Shown here: positions 1 through 5,887 of the stretch, one piece after another
Position numbering within the stretch: the stretch's first letter is position 1
Layout of the letters: every line of letters begins with the position of its first letter
NCBI GenBank assembly: GCA_018970845.1
Contig: JAGWVO010000243.1
Span: 1 to 5,887, forward strand
Direction: 5' to 3'
DNA length: 5,887 nt
From: Planctomycetota bacterium
GTDB lineage: Bacteria > Planctomycetota > Planctomycetia > Gemmatales > Gemmataceae
The notes under the pieces: model-generated
What the model was told of the DNA's origin: nothing
The model's database searches: none
Seen by the model: the letters and a program-made list of their open reading frames with translations, nothing else
Position numbers and translations under genes: made by a program

Positions 1-642
1 CAGCGCGGCTAGCGTCATGGGGTTGTGCCCCAATCGGTTGACGGCATGCGGATTGGCTCCCAGTTCAAGCAACTGCCGGACAACTGGTTCCGAACCGCAC
101 AGCACGGCCCAGGAAAGTGGCGTCAGTGACATTCGTTTTTCTGGAATATCGAGAGCCCCGAGCGGCCCCATGGCCAACAGTTCGGCCACCAGTGCGGTGT
201 CTCCTAGCTTTGTTGCCCGGAAGATCGGTGCTTGGGGATGGCTGGCCGTGTCGCTCACGGCCAGGACACTCAGCACCTTGATGAGAGGCAGCAAGGTGGG
301 AACACACAAAAGGAGCGGCACCAGGATGCGCGCCGCCCGGTTTTGCAGCATCCCATTCATGCCCTTTCGGCCAACGAGCATCGCCGTGAAAAAACCGCTC
401 ACCAGAAAGAAAAGCTGCATCCGGAAACCGTGGATGAAATTGATGGCTTCGCCAAAAGCCGCGTTCATGTTGCCGTCCATGACAATCCACGGCCTTCCGC
501 TATAGGCCATGAAGGCGTGCAACGCGATTCCCAGCAGCATGGCAAACGCCCTGAGGGCATCGAGGTCATGGCGCCTGGAATCAGACTGGCTATCGCCGCC
601 GGCGGCGGACCGTTGTTCCGGCGTGCCTTGGAACCCAGCCAT
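1..642 (-). CDS. Acyltransferase-3 (MdoC/OafA-like) membrane protein with ankyrin repeats, 3' end outside window
   Basis: The frame is open for 214 codons from the ATG at 642 to the left edge, so the C-terminus is missing. Residues 1-24 are a polar N-terminus. Residues 25-48 (RHDLDALRAFAMLLGIALH...) match the first membrane helix of acyltransferase-3 proteins, including the R-x10-H pattern (R31, H42) known to matter in that family. Residues 70-90 (IHGFRMQLFFLVSGFFTAML) are a second helix, closest to glucan biosynthesis protein C (MdoC/OpgC). A basic loop (GRKG, NRAAR) and a third helix at about 106-130 follow. Family members normally continue with about seven more helices; here residues 141-214 are ankyrin-like instead, with TPLSWAVLCGSEPVVRQLLELGANP as the clearest repeat (quoted in part: TPLSWAV at 174-180, LLELGANP at 191-198). 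The family transfers acyl groups to envelope glycans; this substrate is unknown. The ATG directly follows the TGA of the upstream ABC gene, with no Shine-Dalgarno, so coupled translation is likely. The remaining membrane helices may resume beyond the edge. Confidence 0.88.
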   Translation of the reverse strand, partial: MAGFQGTPEQRSAAGGDSQSDSRRHDLDALRAFAMLLGIALHAFMAYSGRPWIVMDGNMNAAFGEAINFIHGFRMQLFFLVSGFFTAMLVGRKGMNGMLQNRAARILVPLLLCVPTLLPLIKVLSVLAVSDTASHPQAPIFRATKLGDTALVAELLAMGPLGALDIPEKRMSLTPLSWAVLCGSEPVVRQLLELGANPHAVNRLGHNPMTLAAL

Positions 643-2961
643 TCAGTTGGCACCGGCGGCCTTGGGCCGTCGCAGCAACAGCCAACCAAGGATCAGATAA
701 AGGATGATTTGGGCCAAGAGGCCGGCCAGGGCCAACGGAACGGATTGGATGAAGCTGGCTCCAAAAATCAACATGTGGCTGGGAAGCGCCACGACTCCGT
801 TTTCCATGGGCGAAATCTGGGTGGCGCGAAGCCCCCAGTAGGTCGGGGATGTGATGAATGCGACGGCCTTGGGCACGGAAGCCGCCGCAAGCCCAAGGGC
901 GCTACCCAGGATCAACTGGGGCAACATCATCGCCCCCAGCAGGATGATCGACCGATCCGGCTTCCGCGTGATGGAACCAAGCACCACACCAAGGCATCCG
1001 CAACCCAGCGTGGCCATCCATTGGACCAGCAGCATCAGGGCGAATCCGATGCGGTATTGCGCCGGAATTGGTTCCAGTCCGTTGGCCCATTGCCTTGAAT
1101 GGAAAAGCGCCTCAAGGATCCCATCGAAAACGAAGGTCTGGAAACCGGTGGCCACCAGGAGCACCGCCAGTTTTGAGAGCAGGTAGGCCAGAGGCAGCAA
1201 TCCCGCCGATTTTTCCCTGGGAAAGATTTCGCCATCCCGAACCATCAGGGTAAGCCCCAGCAGCATTCCCATGAAGGAAAGTCCCATCATCTGCACCGAC
1301 AGGTACTTGAGGGTGGTGATTTGATTCTTGATGAACTTGTCAGGGAAAACCGTTTCGGTTCCGTTGATGGCGCCGGTGACGATGCGGTTGAGGTCATCGC
1401 TGGCCAGGTTCTTCCGCATGGCGGGCTTGCCCGAAAAAAGGTACGCCAGTTGCGCCTTGAGGCTCAGGTTGTCGTCCTCGTCCAGGTCTCCCCGGGCCGC
1501 CCCATGGATCACCGGCCAAAACGATGAAAAGGCGGCTTTTTCTTCCTCGTTGAGACTTCGCGTCAGCATGATCGGTTTGGAAAAATCGGAATTCCAATGA
1601 CCGGCCATCACGATGAGCGCGAAAATGGCCGGCATCAGCGCCACCAGGAACAAAAACCTGCGGTCGCTCAACACGGATGCGCACTCCCGGTGGGTCAAGA
1701 TACCGGCTTGTCGAACGCATTCCCGCAGCAGCGCCCCTTGGCTCCTTTTCCGGGTTGCCGCTCCGCCGGCCTGCGCCGAGGCATCGGCGGAAGCCTTGGC
1801 GGGTGTTGCTCCAGTTCCGGTTGAGACCCATTTGTCCGCGCCTTCGTCCTCAAGCCGGACAAAGGCGTCAGATAGATTTTTCACGCCGAAGTGGGCGCAC
1901 GCGCCGCCCGGTGGCCCGAGGTAAACCACCTTGCCATCGGAAAGCACCAACAGCGTGTCGGCCTTGGCGATGTTGTCCAGATGGTGGGTGACGCACAGGA
2001 CAAGCTTCCCCCTCTTGGCGGTCCCTGCCAAAACTTCCATCACCCGCGCTTCCGAGGCGGGGTCGAGGCTGCTGGTCGCCTCATCAACGAGAAGGATCGA
2101 AGGGTTCACCACCAGTTCGGACGCCAGCTCAACCCGCTTGCGTTCCCCGCCTGAAAGCGAGGAAATCGTTTGACCGCCGAGCCGATCAACGCCCATGGAA
2201 CGCAAGGCCGAGTCAACATGGCCCTCGATCTCCTGCGGGCTGGTGTCGGTTGGCAACCTGAGCTTCGCGGCAAACCAAACAACCTGTCGAGCCGTGAGCG
2301 TCTCATGCAGCGACATCTGCTGGGGCGCGTAACCAATGAGACCGTTCATGATGGCCGGATTGGAAAGGATGGCATTCCCGCCAAAAAGTAGGCTTCCGCC
2401 GCTGGCCGACTGGAGACCCTGCATGCACTTCACCAGCGTGGACTTGCCGGCGCCGCTCGGGCCCAGGATGCAAACGAACTGGCCGGGCTTGAAGGAAAAC
2501 GACACGCGGTCGAGGATTGGTTTCTCGCGACCTGCAACCCGCACCGTCAAGCCCGCGGCTTCGAGGTTCGGGGCCCCGCGCCGTGTTGTCATAACAAGGT
2601 TCTTGCCATCCTCGATCCACAGCGCCTGGGGCCCAAGGTGAAGCGTGGCCCCGGGTTCCCAGACAGATTCACCATTCACGGGCTTTCCATCGATGGTGAC
2701 GCCATGGGTGCTTCCCAGGTCGCGCACCACGAGCCGGCCGTCGGCCCTCATGACCAATGACGCGTGTTTCCTGGAAACCGCCGGATGGTTCAACCAGATG
2801 TCGCTCTCGGGATTCCGGCCGATGAGCAGTTCGCTTTTCTCGGCGAACTTGCCAGCCAATTCGAATCGTGACGGCGCGTTGGTGGCGCGTTCTTCCACAC
2901 CCCCCAAGGGGGAGACCATGTCCCTGGTTTTGTCGTCGTGTTTTCCTGATGGCTCGATCAT
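643..2961 (-). CDS. FHA domain-ABC transporter fusion (ATPase plus ABC-2 type permease)
   Basis: This 772-residue protein is an ABC half-transporter of ABCG-like order (ATPase first, permease second) with an FHA domain in front. FHA spans about 46-115: GRN at 48-50, SRKH at 63-66 and DLGSTHG at 81-87; such domains bind phosphothreonine. The ATPase spans about 130-370: Walker A GPSGAGKST at 167-175, Q-loop near Q214-Q215, signature LSGGE at 269-273, Walker B ILLVDE at 289-294, and H-loop His at 326. All catalytic motifs are intact. An Ala/Gly/Thr-rich linker (about 379-405) leads to the permease, with hydrophobic segments near 435-453, 556-575, 588-612, 637-664, 671-694 and 744-763. A loop of about 95 residues separates the first two helices. 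It probably works as an inner-membrane exporter dimer; the substrate cannot be read from sequence. The start overlaps the upstream stop by ATGA and has an AGGTGA site 9 nt upstream. M15 is an alternative start, less well placed. Phospho-dependent gating is an inference from the FHA domain. Confidence 0.95.
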   Translation of the reverse strand: MIEPSGKHDDKTRDMVSPLGGVEERATNAPSRFELAGKFAEKSELLIGRNPESDIWLNHPAVSRKHASLVMRADGRLVVRDLGSTHGVTIDGKPVNGESVWEPGATLHLGPQALWIEDGKNLVMTTRRGAPNLEAAGLTVRVAGREKPILDRVSFSFKPGQFVCILGPSGAGKSTLVKCMQGLQSASGGSLLFGGNAILSNPAIMNGLIGYAPQQMSLHETLTARQVVWFAAKLRLPTDTSPQEIEGHVDSALRSMGVDRLGGQTISSLSGGERKRVELASELVVNPSILLVDEATSSLDPASEARVMEVLAGTAKRGKLVLCVTHHLDNIAKADTLLVLSDGKVVYLGPPGGACAHFGVKNLSDAFVRLEDEGADKWVSTGTGATPAKASADASAQAGGAATRKRSQGALLRECVRQAGILTHRECASVLSDRRFLFLVALMPAIFALIVMAGHWNSDFSKPIMLTRSLNEEEKAAFSSFWPVIHGAARGDLDEDDNLSLKAQLAYLFSGKPAMRKNLASDDLNRIVTGAINGTETVFPDKFIKNQITTLKYLSVQMMGLSFMGMLLGLTLMVRDGEIFPREKSAGLLPLAYLLSKLAVLLVATGFQTFVFDGILEALFHSRQWANGLEPIPAQYRIGFALMLLVQWMATLGCGCLGVVLGSITRKPDRSIILLGAMMLPQLILGSALGLAAASVPKAVAFITSPTYWGLRATQISPMENGVVALPSHMLIFGASFIQSVPLALAGLLAQIILYLILGWLLLRRPKAAGAN

Positions 2962-5042
2962 GGCCTTCTGTCACCTGGAATTGCCGCGGGGATGGATTGA
3001 TCGGAAGGGGCGTCCAATCCGAATTCCCGCTTCAAGATGTTGGCCAGGACCCCGGTGCGGTATCCGCTGAGAAAACCCTGTTGCAAATCCCATGTCGATT
3101 TCTTGGGAATCGTGAGGGCAATGAACGGAAAAATCATTTCGTCGGTCGTGTTTTCGCCCATGAAAACCGCCTTGGGCGGCTTGAACGGGTTGGCGGGATT
3201 GTCACTGGTGTTGTCCATCACGGACGAAACATGCACCTTGCTGCCCTTGGCAAGGGCAACCGGTTCCCGAAAGGTGTACATGCGCTGCCAGTTGAAATCG
3301 AATCTTGGCATGTTCAACAAGACTTTACGGGAGCCGTCGGGCCTCTCCAGCGTGAGGGTTTGCGACATGGTCAACAGATGGCCATGGGGTGCGATGCCCA
3401 CGATCCTGCAGTCATCCTCCACCGGCCATGAGGTGTTGGTTCGCCTTCGCTGGTTGGGGGGCATCAGAAGGAATTTCCCGTCATTGATGTTGGTCGTCCG
3501 GAAATCCTCGGCGGAGTTCACCTGCCCCTTGTGAAGGTAGAGCTCGATGGACGAGAAATCAATTTCAACTTTCCCAGATCGATGATAGTGCATTTGCACC
3601 ACCAGGTCGGTCTTTCCAGGTATGGAGAGCGCGCAGCCTTCTGGCGTTTTCCACACGCTGTGGCCCGGGGCGTAGCCGCCTATCTGCTCGAAAGGCAGCC
3701 GGGACCTGTCTCCACCGACCTTGTGGTATTTGCCCAGCATCGCTGATTGGCCGTAGCCGGGCCCCGAATCACCGGGAAGCAAACCAAACGCGTTCATGGA
3801 CTTGTCGGCGGTGATACGATCCTGGGTGGCGGAATCCGCGAACCAAATGAGCGTGTGGTGCACCACCTTCTGGTTTCCGGGAACGAAACGCATCGCCCGA
3901 ACCTTCAGTTCCCGATCCAGGTTGAGCTTGTAAACCATGTATCGATACATGTCGTCGCCTGAAGGCGCCAGTGTCATGGGACCTTCCGGCTTGAGAATCA
4001 TGTCCGGATTTCCAAGGCCCGCTGATTCGGGGTCGGTCGGAGGCAATGCCGGGGGATTGGCCGGAACAGGCCCCTTCGGCATTCCCGCGGCAAGCCACTG
4101 CCTCAGCAATCGCAACTCCTCCGGCGAGGGCACGGAAGGGGCGTCAGAAACGGGGAAATCCGATTCGGCCTGCCCGGGCGGCATGACCCTACGGTCAATC
4201 AGGTCGATCGCCATTTCCACCCAAAGCGTGGCGTCCTGATAATTCGCGAGTGAAAACGGCGCCACGCCTTTATCCTGGTGGCAAACGGCACAATGCCTGT
4301 AAAGGATCGGCTGGATGTCACGGTGGTATTCAACCTTGCCCGTTGAATCCGGTTTAGACACGCGTGTTTCCACGGGACATCCAACCGCCGGCGTCTTCGG
4401 CACCCTCACCGGAGTGCCTTTTACCGCATCCGATATGGCCTCGCGCATGTCATGGCGACGGACCACCGAACGCTTGCCCAATTGCTCCACGCGGTCATTG
4501 ATGCGGCCGTGATAAAGGACCTTGCCTTGCCTGTCCACCAGCACGGCCGTAGGAACCACCGTCACGCCCAACAGGCCGGCAATGGTATTGTTCCGGTCCA
4601 AAAGCAATGGAATGGAAGCCTTGAATTCATCCCTGAGCCGCTGAATATCCTGGGCATCATCACGCGCCACCAACAGGCCCACCAAACCAACCCCGGAACC
4701 TGAATCCGCCTTGGCAAGGTCGCCAACCGACTCGGTGATCGCCTTCTGTGACAATGGGCAGTCGGCACCCAAAAACAGCAGGACTGTCAAAGGTTGCCCT
4801 GCCGCCAATTCCCCCAACCGCACGGATGTCCCATCGGCCCGGCCGACAGACTTTTCGAAAAGAAAACCGGAAGCCTGTCCGGTGCCCGCCTGCTGGGCGG
4901 CGATTGGACCAACCCAAACCGACTGGCCCACCAGCAACGCAAGGGCAGAAAGAAATCCGGCCAACACCATGCCATTTGAAAATGAGCGCGATGAGAGAGG
5001 CCAGTCATGTTTCATGCTGAACAAGGAACTGTCATGTCGCAT
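2958..5042 (-). CDS. Exported redoxin-cytochrome c-copper monooxygenase-like fusion protein
   Basis: This 694-residue protein has three domains behind an export signal. Residues 11-24 are charged/polar, 25-45 are hydrophobic and cleavage is likely near 48-50 (IAAQQ). A thioredoxin-fold redoxin domain covers about 57-205, with GADCPLSQ (C95) as the peroxidatic or thiol-active site and the cis-proline region VVPTAVLVD at 162-170. Conserved-looking GC at 221-222 follows. A cytochrome c-like module covers about 238-320, with heme motif CAVCH at 251-255 and M287 in RRVMPPG as likely distal ligand. Residues about 350-645 resemble the copper type II ascorbate-dependent monooxygenase fold: VVHHT (H395, H396), HYH (H485, H487), PHGH (H553, H555), DNTSDNP at 610-616 and GENTTDEM (M635). 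These fit the two copper sites of peptidylglycine/dopamine monooxygenases. The reaction and substrate are unknown; location is periplasmic or cell surface. The start at 5042 has no Shine-Dalgarno; M10 (5015) and M25 (4970) are alternatives, M10 still keeping the whole signal peptide. It is the first gene of the apparent three-gene operon. Confidence 0.93.
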   Translation of the reverse strand: MRHDSSLFSMKHDWPLSSRSFSNGMVLAGFLSALALLVGQSVWVGPIAAQQAGTGQASGFLFEKSVGRADGTSVRLGELAAGQPLTVLLFLGADCPLSQKAITESVGDLAKADSGSGVGLVGLLVARDDAQDIQRLRDEFKASIPLLLDRNNTIAGLLGVTVVPTAVLVDRQGKVLYHGRINDRVEQLGKRSVVRRHDMREAISDAVKGTPVRVPKTPAVGCPVETRVSKPDSTGKVEYHRDIQPILYRHCAVCHQDKGVAPFSLANYQDATLWVEMAIDLIDRRVMPPGQAESDFPVSDAPSVPSPEELRLLRQWLAAGMPKGPVPANPPALPPTDPESAGLGNPDMILKPEGPMTLAPSGDDMYRYMVYKLNLDRELKVRAMRFVPGNQKVVHHTLIWFADSATQDRITADKSMNAFGLLPGDSGPGYGQSAMLGKYHKVGGDRSRLPFEQIGGYAPGHSVWKTPEGCALSIPGKTDLVVQMHYHRSGKVEIDFSSIELYLHKGQVNSAEDFRTTNINDGKFLLMPPNQRRRTNTSWPVEDDCRIVGIAPHGHLLTMSQTLTLERPDGSRKVLLNMPRFDFNWQRMYTFREPVALAKGSKVHVSSVMDNTSDNPANPFKPPKAVFMGENTTDEMIFPFIALTIPKKSTWDLQQGFLSGYRTGVLANILKREFGLDAPSDQSIPAAIPGDRRP
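2971..2976 (-). promoter_or_regulatory. Ribosome binding site of the FHA-ABC gene
   Basis: The minus strand carries AGGTGA nine bases before the ATG at 2961, a six-base match to the 16S anti-Shine-Dalgarno complement. It lies inside the end of the redoxin gene and supports the ATG within the ATGA overlap rather than the later M15. It is the only good Shine-Dalgarno of the three starts visible in the cluster. Confidence 0.55.
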
Positions 5043-5063
5043 GATTTGAATACCGGTTGAAAT

Positions 5064-5091
5064 CTTATGTCCATGATCACCAATTTAACAA
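5064..5091 (-). promoter_or_regulatory. Possible sigma70-type promoter for the three-gene operon
   Basis: On the minus strand, TTGTTA (5091-5086) and CATAAG (5069-5064) are separated by 16 bases. Each matches four of six consensus positions. Transcription would begin near 5057, about 15 bases before the ATG at 5042 or about 42 before the alternative ATG at 5015. The area is more A+T-rich than the genes around it. The match is modest and promoter rules in the presumed host are poorly known. Confidence 0.3.
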
Positions 5092-5123
5092 ACCAACCTT
5101 CATGGCAAGCGGGTCCGTTGGTT
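5091..5123. repeat. Short inverted repeat upstream of the possible promoter
   Basis: AACCAAC at 5091-5097 is the inverse complement of GTTGGTT at 5117-5123, with a 19-base spacer. It sits directly upstream of the proposed -35 element, where an operator could lie. A seven-base arm can easily arise by chance, so this is only a candidate site. Confidence 0.25.
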
Positions 5124-5201
5124 GGCAGAAATCGATCGCGTCAGAAACGGCTCCATCTGAATTTTATTCTCATGGGTAAGCCGCGTGATTTGTGAAAGAT
5201 C

Positions 5202-5219
5202 CAAAACGACAAAGCCGTC
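5202..5219 (-). terminator. Weak terminator-like hairpin after the glycosyltransferase gene
   Basis: Six bases past the glycosyltransferase stop, the minus strand reads ACGGC-TTT-GTCGT followed by a short T run. The stem is five pairs including one G-U, and the T tract is only about four bases, so this is a weak candidate. It fits the idea that transcription of the glycosyltransferase gene ends before the redoxin gene, but does not prove it. Confidence 0.3.
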
Positions 5220-5225
5220 ATGAGC

Positions 5226-5887
5226 TTAGTTGTCCGACAAATCGCAACCAACGGGCAGCATCGCGTTGACCATGTCGGCAACACATTGGACTCCGTCGGA
5301 TGACTTTGGTGTTGGAACCGGACTATTCAGGAATCCAGCCAACCGGCGTTTCAGGCATGAAACGCTTCGCAAGGCAATCCCCAAGCCCGATTTCTCCATG
5401 TAGAAGGCGTTGATGGCCTGCTCATGCTGCCCCTTGATGGGCATGCATATCGTCTTTTTTCCATGAAAACGGGCTTCGCCAAGAAGTTGGTTTCCGGCGG
5501 GACCAATCAAAATCTTGCAAGCCGCGAGGGACTCCTCGAAACCGGCGCCATGAGGGTGGAACTCGAATTCCGGATAATCACGGGACCGCCCGCATCCCCC
5601 AAAAACGACTGTCCGCATACCAAGAACGCGGGCAATTCGGAGAAGGTCATTTCCCACCTCCTCCTTGTAATAAACCAAGGCGAACCCTTCGTCGGTGGGC
5701 TTAAGCCGGGTCATCGAATTTCTCAACATCGGGCCAATAATCGCCCGAACCGGCCCGGCAGGCCGACAGAATTCCGGATGGAAGCAGGAAACCACTCGCG
5801 GAACCTTGGATGGCACCAACCAGTCGATCAACGGGGCCACGAGAGCCTGGTAAAACCTGAGGCCGGCGGGCAATCCCAGGAGTCGGC
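5226..5887 (-). CDS. Glycosyltransferase, GT28/MJ1255-like, C-terminal part (5' end outside window)
   Basis: The frame is open from the right edge to a TAA at 5228-5226, giving 219 visible residues; a start at the TTG at 5873 is possible but unlikely because the reading frame continues past it and the N-terminal domain is absent. The visible part looks like the nucleotide-sugar binding half of a two-domain (GT-B) glycosyltransferase. GPMLR at visible residues 51-55 matches the linker motif, ALVYYKEE at 69-76 starts the C-terminal Rossmann fold, GAGFEESLAACK at 113-124 is the loop before the donor site, GPAGNQLLGEA at 128-138 is the donor-binding motif, and GQHEQAINAFYMEKSGLG at 152-169 is the closing motif typical of MJ1255-type and MurG-like enzymes. 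The sugar donor and acceptor cannot be told. It lies upstream of the three-gene cluster in the same direction, but is separated by 183 bp and a possible terminator, so it may belong to another transcription unit. Residues after about 175 are poorly conserved-looking. Confidence 0.85.
   Translation of the reverse strand, partial: RLLGLPAGLRFYQALVAPLIDWLVPSKVPRVVSCFHPEFCRPAGPVRAIIGPMLRNSMTRLKPTDEGFALVYYKEEVGNDLLRIARVLGMRTVVFGGCGRSRDYPEFEFHPHGAGFEESLAACKILIGPAGNQLLGEARFHGKKTICMPIKGQHEQAINAFYMEKSGLGIALRSVSCLKRRLAGFLNSPVPTPKSSDGVQCVADMVNAMLPVGCDLSDN

Larger units (their letters stand above)
5043..5225. other. Intergenic region between glycosyltransferase and redoxin genes
   Basis: This 183-bp stretch is the only sizeable non-coding part of the window. 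It holds the weak terminator hairpin next to the glycosyltransferase stop, the inverted repeat and the possible promoter described separately. No tRNA, riboswitch or other structured RNA was recognised. The only open frame on the minus strand is 26 codons (5221-5141) with no coding signature. Confidence 0.7.

Noticed and set aside
232..1098. Plus-strand open frame of 288 codons
   Set aside because: It runs antisense to the acyltransferase and ABC genes, and its product is rich in Gln, His, Arg and Gly with no recognisable domain. It is a shadow of a G+C-rich coding strand.
2868..3431. Plus-strand open frame of 187 codons
   Set aside because: It is antisense to the well-supported redoxin-copper and ABC genes and has no family motifs.
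4141..5150. 13-base direct repeat GCGTCAGAAACGG at 4141-4153 and 5138-5150
   Set aside because: One copy is inside the redoxin gene and the other is intergenic. A single 13-base match in a window this size is plausible by chance, and no associated element is seen.
5141..5221. 26-codon minus-strand frame in the intergenic gap
   Set aside because: It has an ATG but no ribosome binding site, and it overlaps the terminator-like hairpin. Nothing supports it as a peptide gene.
1..5887. CRISPR array, insertion sequence, tRNA or rRNA
   Set aside because: No regularly spaced repeats, transposase motifs, terminal inverted repeats or tRNA/rRNA-like segments were found on either strand.

Overview
The window (about 57-60% G+C by eye) holds four genes, all on the minus strand, packed tightly except for one intergenic gap. 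Three features point to the PVC superphylum, Planctomycetota or Verrucomicrobiota: a redoxin/cytochrome c/copper-monooxygenase-like fusion, an FHA domain fused to an ABC transporter, and start codons mostly without Shine-Dalgarno sequences. Acidobacteriota is the next option. This placement is an inference from gene style, since no rRNA or marker gene is present.

Layout, in the direction of transcription (right to left). (1) 5887-5226: C-terminal part of a glycosyltransferase of the GT28/MJ1255-like type, entering from beyond the right edge. (2) 5225-5043: a 183-bp intergenic gap with a weak terminator-like hairpin, an inverted repeat and a possible promoter. (3) 5042-2958: a 694-residue exported protein with a redoxin domain, a single CxxCH heme site and a C-terminal region like copper type II ascorbate-dependent monooxygenases. 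(4) 2961-643: a 772-residue ABC transporter half-molecule, with an FHA domain, an ATPase domain and an ABC-2 type membrane domain in one chain. (5) 642-1: the N-terminal part of an acyltransferase-3 (MdoC/OafA-like) membrane protein. After its first three membrane segments it runs into ankyrin repeats, and it leaves the window on the left.

Genes 3 to 5 look like one operon with strong translational coupling. The redoxin gene and the ABC gene overlap by four bases (ATGA). The ABC gene ends in TGA and the acyltransferase ATG follows with no base between, in the same frame. One reading is an envelope module: a secreted heme/copper/thiol protein, an exporter that may be gated by threonine phosphorylation through FHA, and a membrane acyltransferase with an ankyrin interaction domain. 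The domain calls are well supported by motifs. The joint function is not known and is offered as a hypothesis.
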